Shown: positions 36,091 through 44,901 of the stretch, in pieces
Layout of the letters: each line of letters opens with the position of its first letter
Numbering within the stretch: the first letter of the stretch is position 1
Assembly (NCBI GenBank): GCA_902572345.1
Contig: CACGEW010000007.1
Span: 1 to 53,993 of the forward strand
Source: an uncultured Pelagibacteraceae bacterium
Lineage (GTDB): Bacteria > Pseudomonadota > Alphaproteobacteria > Pelagibacterales > Pelagibacteraceae
DNA: 53,993 nt
Direction: 5' to 3'
Program-made: the position numbers and the translations under genes
Notes under the pieces: generated by a model
Told to the model about the DNA's origin: nothing
Seen by the model: the letters and a program-made list of their open reading frames with translations, nothing else
Database searches by the model: none

Positions 36091-37044
36091 TTAGTTTACC
36101 TGATCTTGTGGTTTTTTCCCGGAAAAGAAATCTTGCAAATTTTTTGTAGCTCGATAAGCCATGTCCCATCTCGTTCTTTTAGTCGCACTACCTAAATGAG
36201 GTAATAAAAAGATATTTTTTAATTTAAGATATTCAGGGTGAATTTTTGGCTCACCATTATAAACATCTAATCCATATGCAAACACTGTTCCATTTTTAAT
36301 TGCCTCTACCATGGCGTCATCATCAACAATATCTCCTCTAGCAGCATTGCCAATAACAGTATTTTTTTTTAAGTAGCTAAGAGTTTCTTTATTTACAATT
36401 TTTGTGGTTTCAGGAGTTGCTGGACAATTCAAAGACAAAAATTCACTTTGCTCAAAAAGATCTTTAATAGTTTTATGATAAATTGCTCCATCCTCTAAAT
36501 CTGAGGATAATTTAGATCTGTTGTGGTAGTGAATTTCCATACCAAAAGCTTTAGCTCTTTTTGCAACAGCTCTTCCAATTCTACCCATTCCTAAAATACC
36601 TAATCTTTTATTAGACATTTGTTTACCTAGTAAAAAGTCCCAAGACCATTTCCAGCTTTGTGTTTCTGCTGCTATTCTTCCCTCGTATGCCTTTCTAGAG
36701 GCGCCTAATAAAAGTAAAATTTGAATATCTGCAGTCGCATCAGTAAGAACATCCGGTGTGTTTGTTACGGTAATACCTTTTTCGCGAGCAGCTTTGATAT
36801 TAATATTTCCAAAACCTACTGCACCATTAGCAATAATTTTAATAGAGCTTGATAGCTTAGAAATTGTTTCGGAATTAATTGGATCTGTTACAGAACTCAA
36901 AATTCCATCAAAATTTTTTGATCCTTCAATAATTTCTGCCGCAGAATAAATTTTGTCATCTGGATTGAGCTTTACATCGAATAATTCTTTTAACTTTTCT
37001 TCATTTTCTTTTAAAAGTTTTCGTGTAACAAATATTTTTTTCAT
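36091..37044 (-). CDS. D-isomer-specific 2-hydroxyacid dehydrogenase (glyoxylate/hydroxypyruvate reductase-like)
   Basis: The enzyme reduces a 2-oxoacid such as glyoxylate or hydroxypyruvate with NAD(P)H. The 317 residues have the Rossmann motif GILGMGRIGRAVA near 149-161 and the catalytic set Arg236 (AARGDIV), Glu265 (YNGEPKIHP) and His283 (LPHLGSAT). An arginine after the second beta strand (HNRS) hints at NADPH preference. It lies 2 bp after glcF, so it may recycle or consume the glyoxylate made by glycolate oxidase. Glyoxylate versus other 2-oxoacids cannot be decided from sequence. Confidence 0.88.
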   Translation of the reverse strand: MKKIFVTRKLLKENEEKLKELFDVKLNPDDKIYSAAEIIEGSKNFDGILSSVTDPINSETISKLSSSIKIIANGAVGFGNINIKAAREKGITVTNTPDVLTDATADIQILLLLGASRKAYEGRIAAETQSWKWSWDFLLGKQMSNKRLGILGMGRIGRAVAKRAKAFGMEIHYHNRSKLSSDLEDGAIYHKTIKDLFEQSEFLSLNCPATPETTKIVNKETLSYLKKNTVIGNAARGDIVDDDAMVEAIKNGTVFAYGLDVYNGEPKIHPEYLKLKNIFLLPHLGSATKRTRWDMAYRATKNLQDFFSGKKPQDQVN

Positions 37045-37046
37045 AA

Positions 37047-38345
37047 TTAAAGATTTTGTAATTTATTGGGTTTTGGCCCTCCAGTAAACCAGTCCAGAAG
37101 TTCTACGGTATGTATAATCGGTATCCTTGTGCCTGTAGAAATTTGTGTGATACATCCGATGTTACCAGTTGAAATAAAATCTGGAGATACTTTTTCAATA
37201 TTCTTCACTTTGTTTCTTAAAAGTGATTTAGCCATTTTTTGATGTAAAATATTGTAAGTGCCTGCTGAACCACAACATAAATGACCTTCAGGAATTTCTA
37301 AAACTTCATTACCAGTATTGGAAATTAATTCTTTGGGTTGACTATGAATTTTTTGACCATGTTGCATAGAGCAAGCTGAATGATAGGCTACCTTATATTT
37401 TTTTTCTTCATCATTTTTGAAATTTAATTTAAGATTTTCATGCAAATACTCTGTTACATCTTTTGTAAGCTCAGAGATTTTTTTAGCCATTTTTTTAAGC
37501 TCTTTATCATGTTTAAAAATATGTCCATAATCTTTAAGAGTTGTTCCACATCCAGATGTGTTGCTTATAATTGCATCAAGTCCATTAGATAAATATTCTT
37601 CGTGCCAACTTTTTATATTTTTTACAAATGAACTTTTAGCTAGATCTTTTTTTCCTAAATGATGGTTTAGCGATCCACAACATTCAATATCAGGCATAAC
37701 CACTACTTCGACATCGTGTCTATTAAGTAATCTGATAGTTGACTCATTTATTTCAGGTGAAATAACTCTTTGCACGCATCCTGTTAAAAGAGCTACTCTA
37801 GAAATTACTTTACCACTTTGTGGAGTGTAGACTTTTTGTACCTTCAATTTTTTTGAAGGTATCTTATCTGGCATTAACTTAAGTGAATTTTTAAAGAATC
37901 GAGGTAATAAAAAACTAAAAGGCTTTATTATTTTTGAAACTAAAGCTAACATTAAAAAAACTTTTGGCCTTGGAAGCACAAAAGATAAAATAGATCTAAA
38001 AGTTCTATCTAAAAAAGGTCTTTTATATGTTTCTTCAACATAATTTCTTCCATGATCTATCAGGTGCATATAGTTCACTCCTGATGGACAAGTTGTCATA
38101 CAAGAATAACAAGATAAACAGCTATCAATGTGTCGGGCTATTTTTTTATTTGCTGGCTTGTTATTTTCAAGCATGTCTTTAATTAAGTAAATTCTACCTC
38201 TAGGACCCTCTAACTCATCACCGTTAATTCCATAAGTTGGGCATGTGGCATTACACATTCCGCAATGAACACATTTTCTTACAATGCTCTCGCTCGTTTT
38301 ATTGTCTTTATTTTCAAGTTGTTTATCTGAAAAAGATGTTTGCAT
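37047..38345 (-). CDS. glcF: Glycolate oxidase iron-sulfur subunit
   Basis: GlcF passes electrons from the flavoprotein subunits to the quinone pool. The 432 residues have two 4Fe-4S motifs (CVHCGMCNATCPTYG near 25-39 and CLSCYSCMTTCPSGV near 72-86) and two C-terminal cysteine-rich CCG domains (IECCGSLNHH and GHLCCGSAGTYN). It shares one base with the glcE stop. GlcDEF in SAR11 is known to be linked to use of glycolate in place of glycine. Confidence 0.96.
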   Translation of the reverse strand: MQTSFSDKQLENKDNKTSESIVRKCVHCGMCNATCPTYGINGDELEGPRGRIYLIKDMLENNKPANKKIARHIDSCLSCYSCMTTCPSGVNYMHLIDHGRNYVEETYKRPFLDRTFRSILSFVLPRPKVFLMLALVSKIIKPFSFLLPRFFKNSLKLMPDKIPSKKLKVQKVYTPQSGKVISRVALLTGCVQRVISPEINESTIRLLNRHDVEVVVMPDIECCGSLNHHLGKKDLAKSSFVKNIKSWHEEYLSNGLDAIISNTSGCGTTLKDYGHIFKHDKELKKMAKKISELTKDVTEYLHENLKLNFKNDEEKKYKVAYHSACSMQHGQKIHSQPKELISNTGNEVLEIPEGHLCCGSAGTYNILHQKMAKSLLRNKVKNIEKVSPDFISTGNIGCITQISTGTRIPIIHTVELLDWFTGGPKPNKLQNL

Positions 38346-39604
38346 TATATTCCTGAATACATTTTACCCGGGTTAAAAATCCTTTTTGGATCAAAACTTT
38401 TTTTAATTTTTTCTGATATTTTATACTTGATTGGATCAATAGTAAAAATATCTGCTGAGGCCTTGAGGTCCTCCTCGACTTTAATTATTGTATAGTAACC
38501 AGAATGTTCTTGGGCAATTTCCTTTATTTCTCTAAGTGTTTTTAAATTTATTTTTTCTAGTTCTAACCAGATCAGACTACCTCCCCAGTCCAAAAAGTAA
38601 TTTACATCAAAAGTTTTAAGTTTTTGAATTACATTTAAAGTTTCACTTACAGGAACTACAATTCTCAATAAATTACTTTTGCTATTTGAAAATACCTCTA
38701 AATTTTTTGCTTTATTCCAAAAAATATTTGTTTGTACTGACTCTAAAATAGAAAATTCATTCTCAAGAAGACTTAATTCTTTAATTAATCGTTTTATCCT
38801 TTCGTCTACTGAATTTGATGGACCTTCTATTCTAATAGCAGTTAGAGCACCTTTATGAGTTAAATCGTTGAATGTAAAATTATTATCAAATTTTTCTGGG
38901 TAAAAAACACCTCCTGATGGATCTGTAGATGAAGAAAGTGCAATTCCTAAATACTCTAAAGCTTTTTTTAAATGAGGATTATTTATTATAAGAGTCTTAC
39001 TGTTTTCAGGCTTAGGTAAAACTTTAACTGAAAGATCTGTTAAAACTGTTAGCGTACCAAATGACCCTGAAAGGAGTTTACATAAATCATATCCTGTTAC
39101 ATTTTTTACCACTGTTCCACCAGATTTTATAATTTCTCCCTTACCATTAATTCCTTGAAAACCTAACAAATGATCTCTAGCACTTCCAACTTTAAATCTT
39201 CTTGGGCCAGCAAAGTTTGATGAGACTACACCGCCAATAGTTCCTGCATCGCTTGATCCTTTAAATAGGAATCCAAAATCAATTGGCTCAAAAGCAAGTT
39301 GCTGATTATTTTTATCTAGCTCAGTAACAATATCTTTAACGGGTGTTCCTGCCTTAACTTTTATATATAGTTCTTCAGGTTTATATTCGATTATTCCAGA
39401 ATACTTTGAAAGACTTAAAGTTTTTTCAGACTGAAAATTTCTTCCAATTTTATTTTTTGATTTCGTGCCGTTTATCTCTAACGGAATATTTTTTTTGTAA
39501 CAATCTTTTATAATCTCAACAATCTCTTCTCTAGTTGATGGATTAAAAGTGCTCTGATTAAAATCTAGGAATGTCTGGGAATTTTGTTTTTCCTCCATGG
39601 ACAT
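38345..39604 (-). CDS. glcE: Glycolate oxidase FAD-binding subunit
   Basis: GlcE is the smaller FAD-binding PCMH-type subunit of glycolate dehydrogenase. It shows EINGTKSKNKIGR near the N-terminus and the flavin-binding AGTIGGVVSSNFAGPRRF near 130-148. The C-terminus ends with FDPKRIFNPGKMYSG, as in GlcD-like proteins. I chose the ATG at 39604 because a GGAAGGAAGG Shine-Dalgarno lies just before it; an open frame extends to a GTG at 39625, and an ATG at 39598 is also possible. The start lies inside the glcD 3' end, with about 47 bp of overlap. Confidence 0.93.
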   Translation of the reverse strand: MSMEEKQNSQTFLDFNQSTFNPSTREEIVEIIKDCYKKNIPLEINGTKSKNKIGRNFQSEKTLSLSKYSGIIEYKPEELYIKVKAGTPVKDIVTELDKNNQQLAFEPIDFGFLFKGSSDAGTIGGVVSSNFAGPRRFKVGSARDHLLGFQGINGKGEIIKSGGTVVKNVTGYDLCKLLSGSFGTLTVLTDLSVKVLPKPENSKTLIINNPHLKKALEYLGIALSSSTDPSGGVFYPEKFDNNFTFNDLTHKGALTAIRIEGPSNSVDERIKRLIKELSLLENEFSILESVQTNIFWNKAKNLEVFSNSKSNLLRIVVPVSETLNVIQKLKTFDVNYFLDWGGSLIWLELEKINLKTLREIKEIAQEHSGYYTIIKVEEDLKASADIFTIDPIKYKISEKIKKSFDPKRIFNPGKMYSGI

Positions 39605-41054
39605 GAACCCTTCCTTCCTCAGCACATTTTCTAAGAATTGGATATACCTTTCCAGGATTTAAAAGAGAATTAGGATCTAGTGCAACTTTAATTGTAAGTT
39701 GTTGTTGAATATCTTTATCATTAAATGCTTCACACATTAATTCTCTTTTTTCGATTCCAACTCCATGTTCTCCGGTTAAAGCTCCGCCAACTTTCACACA
39801 ATACTTTAATATATCTGCACCAAATTCTTCACATTTTTTAAGTTCTTCAGGATCATTAGCGTCAAACATAATTAGAGGATGAAGATTTCCATCTCCTGCA
39901 TGAAAAGCATTGGCCACCGGCAAATTATATTTTTTTGACAATTTTGTTATCTCGTTCAACACTTCTGCCAATTTTCCCCTAGGTATAGATCCATCCATGC
40001 ACATATAATCTGGTGCTAAAACTCCGCAAGCAGGAAATGCAGCTTTTCTTCCTGCCCAGAATTTCAATCTTTCATCATTAGATTTACTAATTTTTAAACT
40101 CGAAGAATTGTTTTTCTCAGCAATATTTTTTACTTTTTCAATATAAGCATTTACCTCGTGTTCTGTGCCATCGAACTCTACAATCATCATTCCCTCTGCA
40201 TCCGTAGGGTAGCCAGCTTTAGAGTAATCATTAGTAGCTTTGGTTAAAGCTTTATCCATTATTTCCATGCCGGCGGGGATACATCCTTGAGCAATAATTT
40301 CTGCAACACAATTTCCAGCATCTTCAATTGTAGGAAATCCAATCAACGCTGCTTTAACAACTTCGGGTGTTCTTAAAATTTTTACTGTTACTTCTGTTAT
40401 CACACCAAGTAAACCTTCGGAACCTGTCATCAATCCAAGAAAATCATAACCCTCTGAGTCCATGGCTTTACCGCCAAATCTTGTTATTGTTCCATCCATG
40501 AGAACCACCTCTATACCAAGTAAATTATTTGTTGTTGCTCCATACTTTAAAGAGTGAACGCCTCCAGAATTTTCAGCAACATTACCTCCAATTGAACATG
40601 CTATCTGACTTGATGGGTCAGGTGCATAATAAAAACCTTTATCTTGAACAGCTTGTGTAATAGCTAAATTAGTAACACATGGCTGAGTAACCACACATCT
40701 ATTTTCATAATCTAATTCTAAAATTTTGTTGAATTTTCCCATTGCCAATAAAATACAATCTTCCAATGGCAACGATCCACCAGATAAACCAGTTCCCGCG
40801 CCTCTAGGTACTATTTTTATTTTATTATCATTACAGTATTTTAAAATCTCACTAACCTCTTTCACTGTTTCAGGTAAAACAACGAGTAAAGGAGCTTGCT
40901 TGTATGCCGCTAATGCATCAGTTTCATAAGGCCTGATTTCATCTGTGTGTGATAGTACATTTTTCGGATCAATGATTTTTTCAATATCCGAGAGAATCTT
41001 ATCTTTGTTAGATAAGATTGAACTATCAACTTTTGGCATTTTTAAACTGCTCAT
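39558..41054 (-). CDS. glcD: Glycolate oxidase subunit GlcD (FAD-linked)
   Basis: GlcD is the catalytic flavoprotein that oxidises glycolate to glyoxylate. The 498 residues have the FAD PCMH motif VPRGAGTGLSGGSLP near 85-100, SIGGNVAENSGGVHSLKYG, and the C-terminal HAGDGNLHPLI with GEHGVGIEK. It is the first gene of glcD-glcE-glcF and the adjoining reductase. D-lactate dehydrogenases share this fold, but the adjacent glcE and glcF settle the call. A promoter-like site lies upstream. Confidence 0.96.
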   Translation of the reverse strand: MSSLKMPKVDSSILSNKDKILSDIEKIIDPKNVLSHTDEIRPYETDALAAYKQAPLLVVLPETVKEVSEILKYCNDNKIKIVPRGAGTGLSGGSLPLEDCILLAMGKFNKILELDYENRCVVTQPCVTNLAITQAVQDKGFYYAPDPSSQIACSIGGNVAENSGGVHSLKYGATTNNLLGIEVVLMDGTITRFGGKAMDSEGYDFLGLMTGSEGLLGVITEVTVKILRTPEVVKAALIGFPTIEDAGNCVAEIIAQGCIPAGMEIMDKALTKATNDYSKAGYPTDAEGMMIVEFDGTEHEVNAYIEKVKNIAEKNNSSSLKISKSNDERLKFWAGRKAAFPACGVLAPDYMCMDGSIPRGKLAEVLNEITKLSKKYNLPVANAFHAGDGNLHPLIMFDANDPEELKKCEEFGADILKYCVKVGGALTGEHGVGIEKRELMCEAFNDKDIQQQLTIKVALDPNSLLNPGKVYPILRKCAEEGRVHVHGGKTKFPDIPRF

Positions 41055-41062
41055 AAATTTAC

Positions 41063-41089
41063 TTTATAATTTTAATTGTTTTTGGTCAA
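41063..41089 (-). promoter_or_regulatory. Possible sigma70-type promoter of glcDEF
   Basis: On the minus strand TTGACC at 41089-41084 and TATAAA at 41068-41063 are separated by 15 bases, slightly shorter than ideal, and end 8 bases before the glcD ATG at 41054. The transcript would have almost no leader. The hexamers are good for this AT-rich DNA, but the spacing is short, so confidence is modest. I see no riboswitch-sized space here. Confidence 0.4.
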
Positions 41090-41103
41090 AATACTTAAAT
41101 ATC

Positions 41104-42267
41104 CTACTTGAGCATTTTTCCTATTTTTTCGAGGGCTTTTTGAATGTTGTCTCTAGATGCGGCAAAACTGAACCTCACAAAATCTATAGAAGTTTTACCA
41201 AAAGCAGTTCCTGGCACAATTGCTACTCCAGCTTCATGCATACATTTTTTCGAGAATTCTGATCCATTCATTCCCGTTCCGCTAACATTAGGAAAGGCAT
41301 AAAAGGCTCCTCCAGGCATACTACAAGTAACTCCCGGTAAATCATTTAAACCTTTGTGAATTAGTTTTCTTCTTTGATCAAATTTTTCCATCATATGATG
41401 AATAGAATCATCAGGTCCGTCAAGCGCGGCTATACCGGCAAATTGTGAAGGTGCGTTCACACAAGAAAAACTATTAATAGCTAGTTTTGTTACGTGAGGA
41501 ATTAATTTTTCTGGCCACACACTCCAACCCATTCTCCAACCTGTCATAGAATAAGCTTTGCTCCATCCGTCAAGCACTATTAATCTTTCTTGTAAATCAG
41601 GGTAATTAAAAAAAGTTGGCATTTCTTTTCCATCAAAAATTTGTCTACTATAAATTTCATCACTCAATATGTAGACATGCGGATGTTTCTTTAAACCCTC
41701 AGCAAGAAAATCTATTGCAGGTTTTTCTACAAAACTTCCTGTTGGGTTATTTGGATTAATTAAAATTACTAATCTTGTTTTATCAGTTATTGAAGATAAA
41801 ATTTTTTCTGGATCAAACTTTAAATCTTTTTCTTTTGTTAAATCATAGGGTACAGCTTTAGCACCGGTATAATTTATCATCGACTCATAGATTGGGAATC
41901 CAGGTGTAGGATGAACTATCTCTGCGCCAGGTTCACCAATCATTTGAATAGCATAATACATTGTAGGTTTTCCTCCTGGCATAATCATAATTCTCTCTGG
42001 ATCTACATCTTTTTTGTATAAACTTTTAATTTTTCTAGAAACAGCTTGTCTGCATTCTGTAATTCCGTTTGCTAAAACATATCCATGATGTCCATCATCA
42101 ATGGCTTTTTTTGCTGCATCCATAATATGCTGAGGTGTTTTAAAGTCAGGTTGACCCAATCCTAAATGGATCATTTCTTTTCCTTGTGCTTCTAGTTTTT
42201 TAGCTTCTGCTAAAACGCTAAAAGCAGTCTCGGTTCCTAATCTATCTAAATTTTTCGCCAGTTTCAT
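41104..42267 (-). CDS. Class I/II PLP-dependent aminotransferase
   Basis: The 387 residues are of fold type I. Visible are GLGQPDFKTPQHI near the N-terminus, the PLP-stacking and binding NPNNPTGSF and LSDEIYSRQIF, the Schiff-base lysine in DGWSKAYSMTGWRMGW, and the carboxylate-binding arginine in VRFSFA near the C-terminus. It belongs to the aspartate aminotransferase I-gamma-like group; amino donor and acceptor cannot be told. Next to glycolate oxidase it might convert glyoxylate to glycine, which would suit organisms that need glycine; that is inference. Confidence 0.9.
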   Translation of the reverse strand: MKLAKNLDRLGTETAFSVLAEAKKLEAQGKEMIHLGLGQPDFKTPQHIMDAAKKAIDDGHHGYVLANGITECRQAVSRKIKSLYKKDVDPERIMIMPGGKPTMYYAIQMIGEPGAEIVHPTPGFPIYESMINYTGAKAVPYDLTKEKDLKFDPEKILSSITDKTRLVILINPNNPTGSFVEKPAIDFLAEGLKKHPHVYILSDEIYSRQIFDGKEMPTFFNYPDLQERLIVLDGWSKAYSMTGWRMGWSVWPEKLIPHVTKLAINSFSCVNAPSQFAGIAALDGPDDSIHHMMEKFDQRRKLIHKGLNDLPGVTCSMPGGAFYAFPNVSGTGMNGSEFSKKCMHEAGVAIVPGTAFGKTSIDFVRFSFAASRDNIQKALEKIGKMLK

Positions 42268-42308
42268 AATACAAGTTTATTTTAATTAAAATTATATCTC
42301 AAATTCGC

Positions 42309-42333
42309 AAATTGCATCACCTATATGCAATTT
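42309..42333. repeat. Perfect 9-bp inverted repeat overlapping the lldD-like stop codon
   Basis: AAATTGCAT at 42309-42317 and ATGCAATTT at 42325-42333 form a perfect stem around a seven-base loop. The stop codon of the alpha-hydroxyacid dehydrogenase lies at its edge and the aminotransferase start is 42 bp away. It could act as a weak bidirectional terminator or mRNA end structure, but no long T tract follows on the minus strand. The remainder of this 49-bp gap shows nothing else. Confidence 0.4.
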
Positions 42334-43465
42334 TCGAGCTATTAAGCTCTTTTATGCTTTTACAGCCTAATAAAATCATATCTCTTCTTATTTCTTCTCT
42401 CATTCTTTTTAAAATTTGCTCCACACCAGCTTGGCCGCCAGCACCTAAGGCAAATAAAAAACCTTTTCCAAAACTACAAGCTGTTGCACCTAATGATAAC
42501 GCTTTTAAAACATGGGTGCCTCTTCTTATTCCTCCATCTAAAATTATTTCTAATTTATCTCCAACTGCTTCTTTTATTACTGGCAGTTGATCGAAGGGTG
42601 ATCGTGAACCATCAAGTTGTCTTCCGCCGTGATTGGATAATAAAATTGCAGAAGCTCCAATATCAATTGCTCTCTTTGCATCTTCGACCGACATAACACC
42701 TTTTAATGCAAATGGTCCTCCCCATTTTTTTACAACATACTCAGCATCTTTCCAGCTCATAGCTGGATCATATTGTTCGTTGATATAATCCATTACTCCT
42801 TTTGCGATACTAGATCCTTTTTTTGTCCAATGAGAAACATTTGCTAACTCAAATTTTTTATTAGTTAAATAATTTAATGCCCATTTAGGATGCATTGCAA
42901 AACTCATAATACTTTTTAAAGTTAATTTTGGTGGCGTGGTAAAACCCCATTTATGATCTCTTTCTCTGTTTCCTGCTACAACTGTATCAACAGTTAAACA
43001 CAAAGATTTAAATCCTGCTGTTTTACATCTGTCTATTAAATTATCTGTTAAACCTTGATCTTTGTGAATATAGAGTTGAAACATCTTAGGTCCGCTTGCA
43101 ACATTGGCTATTTCCTCAATAGAAGAAGTTGCCATAGTCGACATACTATAAAAGGTTCCAAATTTTTCTGCAGCTCTCGCGGATGCTTTGTCTCCATCGT
43201 GATGGTATAATCTTTGCATTGCAGTTGGTGCCAAAAATAAAGGCATATCAATTTTTTGACCAAAAACAGTTGTTGAAAGATCAGGTTCTCCAACACTAGC
43301 AAGTATGTTAGGCACCAAATCACATTTTAAAAATGACTCCGTATTTCTTTTTAAGGTAGTTTCATCATCAGAGCCTCCGTCTATATAATGAAAAATTGGG
43401 GCTGGTAAATTTTTTTTTGCTAATCTTCTAAAATCTTCAAAATTATAGCAATCTTCAAGACTCAT
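42317..43465 (-). CDS. lldD: FMN-dependent alpha-hydroxyacid dehydrogenase (L-lactate dehydrogenase-like)
   Basis: The enzyme oxidises an L-2-hydroxyacid, probably L-lactate, and gives electrons to quinone or oxygen. The 382 residues form a TIM barrel with IFHYIDGGSDDE near 25-35, LFLAPTAMQRLYH, the FMN phosphate and catalytic segment LSNHGGRQLDG (with the active-site histidine), and ILDGGIRRGTHVLKAL. Family members act on lactate, glycolate, mandelate or other hydroxyacids, so the lldD symbol is the best fit rather than proof. It lies 5 bp after the PagL-like gene. Confidence 0.88.
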   Translation of the reverse strand: MSLEDCYNFEDFRRLAKKNLPAPIFHYIDGGSDDETTLKRNTESFLKCDLVPNILASVGEPDLSTTVFGQKIDMPLFLAPTAMQRLYHHDGDKASARAAEKFGTFYSMSTMATSSIEEIANVASGPKMFQLYIHKDQGLTDNLIDRCKTAGFKSLCLTVDTVVAGNRERDHKWGFTTPPKLTLKSIMSFAMHPKWALNYLTNKKFELANVSHWTKKGSSIAKGVMDYINEQYDPAMSWKDAEYVVKKWGGPFALKGVMSVEDAKRAIDIGASAILLSNHGGRQLDGSRSPFDQLPVIKEAVGDKLEIILDGGIRRGTHVLKALSLGATACSFGKGFLFALGAGGQAGVEQILKRMREEIRRDMILLGCKSIKELNSSKIAYR

Positions 43466-43470
43466 TATTA

Positions 43471-43974
43471 TTAAAATTTTTTCGAAAATGTTATGTGTTG
43501 ATTATCTGTCCCTGGATTAGTATCACCCCAGTCATTATTTGAAATATGACTGTAACTGTAACTTAATTTAGAATTTTCGAAAATATCCAGACCTACTTTA
43601 ACTTCACTTTTAAATTCTAGTACACTACCTAAATCTTTTCCGTCGCCTTTCTCATAATAACCAGGGGTAAAACTCGGCAAAATTTTTAATGGACCAATTC
43701 CATACTGTCCTTCTATCCCTGTGTAAAGATAAACTGAACTATTTCCTGTCATAAAAGCTCCAGTAACAGGTTTGAACTTTCCAAGAATAGTATCCCTAAA
43801 TAAGTTTGGATTTTTGTGTTCTATTCCAAATAGAGTGGTTTGATCATCCCCTTCCTTATCTATTACATCGAAAGTACCAGTGTAAAATGAGATATCTGCA
43901 TCTCCCTGTTCTGCTTGTGCATGAACAAACGTAATGAAAGTGAATAATAAACTTATTAGCAGTTTGAATTTCAT
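43471..43974 (-). CDS. PagL-like outer-membrane lipid A deacylase (acyloxyacyl hydrolase family), catalytic Glu replaced by Asp
   Basis: A signal peptide (about residues 1-21) precedes a beta-rich protein of 167 residues ending in Phe, the usual outer-membrane barrel terminus. Near the C-terminus YSHISNNDWGDTNPGTDNQ resembles the PagL active-site segment. His143 and Ser145 match the PagL His126/Ser128 pair, and the acid position 14 residues after the histidine, Glu140 in PagL, is Asp157 here. PagL removes the 3-O acyl chain from lipid A. The barrel and the H-x-S-N motif support the family; activity with Asp is uncertain. It could alternatively be an unrelated small porin-like barrel. It sits between the ccm operon and lldD. 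Confidence 0.62.
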   Translation of the reverse strand: MKFKLLISLLFTFITFVHAQAEQGDADISFYTGTFDVIDKEGDDQTTLFGIEHKNPNLFRDTILGKFKPVTGAFMTGNSSVYLYTGIEGQYGIGPLKILPSFTPGYYEKGDGKDLGSVLEFKSEVKVGLDIFENSKLSYSYSHISNNDWGDTNPGTDNQHITFSKKF

Positions 43975-44023
43975 ATAAAAAAATACAACTAAATGTTTAA
44001 TATGTACAGTTTCCTTTAGTGCC

Positions 44024-44383
44024 TTATTGTCTTTTTTTTAGAAAAGAGAAAATGAAAAACCCTCCAAAAATTAGTGCTATATAAGGCAAAATCCATAACA
44101 AGGAATTTTGAGTATTAAATCGAGGTTTAAACACAATCCAATCTCCATATTTATCAGACATAAATTCATAAATTTCATCTTCTGTTTTGCCCTCATCAAT
44201 TAAATCCTTCACGACTAATTTTATTGTCTGCGCAAAATCAGAATTTGAGTCTGATATAGATTGACCCTGGCAAACTAGACAGCGTAAATTTTTATGAATT
44301 AAATTTGGATCAACAGTCTTCTCTACTGCAAAAGAAAATTTTGAAAAAAAAATAAATAATAATAAAAAAAAATTTAATTTCAT
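44024..44383 (-). CDS. ccmH: Cytochrome c-type biogenesis protein CcmH (thiol oxidoreductase)
   Basis: CcmH reduces apocytochrome c in the periplasm before heme ligation. The 119 residues have a signal peptide, the redox motif in LRCLVCQGQS (Cys35 and Cys38), and a C-terminal membrane helix at about 95-116. This is the short alphaproteobacterial form (CycL); no CcmI/CycH TPR protein is fused or adjacent. It is the last gene of the ccm operon, 2 bp after ccmG. Confidence 0.95.
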   Translation of the reverse strand: MKLNFFLLLFIFFSKFSFAVEKTVDPNLIHKNLRCLVCQGQSISDSNSDFAQTIKLVVKDLIDEGKTEDEIYEFMSDKYGDWIVFKPRFNTQNSLLWILPYIALIFGGFFIFSFLKKRQ

Positions 44384-44385
44384 AA

Positions 44386-44901
44386 TTACTCTATAATTTT
44401 TATAATATTGTTATAATCCTCAAATGATAGTGGGCCTACAAATTTTTGAATTATCATTAAGTCTTTGTTAATTAATATACTTTCTGGAATACCGTAAACA
44501 CCAAATCTAACTGATTGCTTCCCATTTTTATCTTTTGCTAATAAATCGTATGGATTGCCTAGCTCACTCAAAAAAGTTTTAGCTTGGGGCTCTTTATCCT
44601 TAAAATTGATACCTAGTATCACTAAATTTTTAGTTTGAGATAATTTCATTAATATAGGATGTTCAATTTTGCAAGGAGCACACCATGACGCCCAAAAATT
44701 TATTAGTGTGTAATTATTTTTTTTTATATCATCTCTTGTAAAGAAGTTTGAATTATCAAAAGAAATAATCTTAAATTCAGGCGCCTCCTTATTTGTTAGA
44801 CTTGAGGTATTATAATTTGTGTCTCTTGTTAGACTTATGTAAAATATGCCTATCACAAATAAAAAAATGAATAAAATTGTTATCTTAATTATTTTTTGCA
44901 T
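44386..44901 (-). CDS. ccmG: Thiol:disulfide interchange protein CcmG/DsbE
   Basis: CcmG is a membrane-anchored thioredoxin-like reductase for the cytochrome c maturation pathway. The 171 residues have an N-terminal anchor helix (5-24), then a thioredoxin fold with NFWASWCAPCKIEHP (Cys74 and Cys77) and the cis-proline in VYGIPES. It overlaps the end of ccmF by 17 bp. Confidence 0.95.
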   Translation of the reverse strand: MQKIIKITILFIFLFVIGIFYISLTRDTNYNTSSLTNKEAPEFKIISFDNSNFFTRDDIKKNNYTLINFWASWCAPCKIEHPILMKLSQTKNLVILGINFKDKEPQAKTFLSELGNPYDLLAKDKNGKQSVRFGVYGIPESILINKDLMIIQKFVGPLSFEDYNNIIKIIE

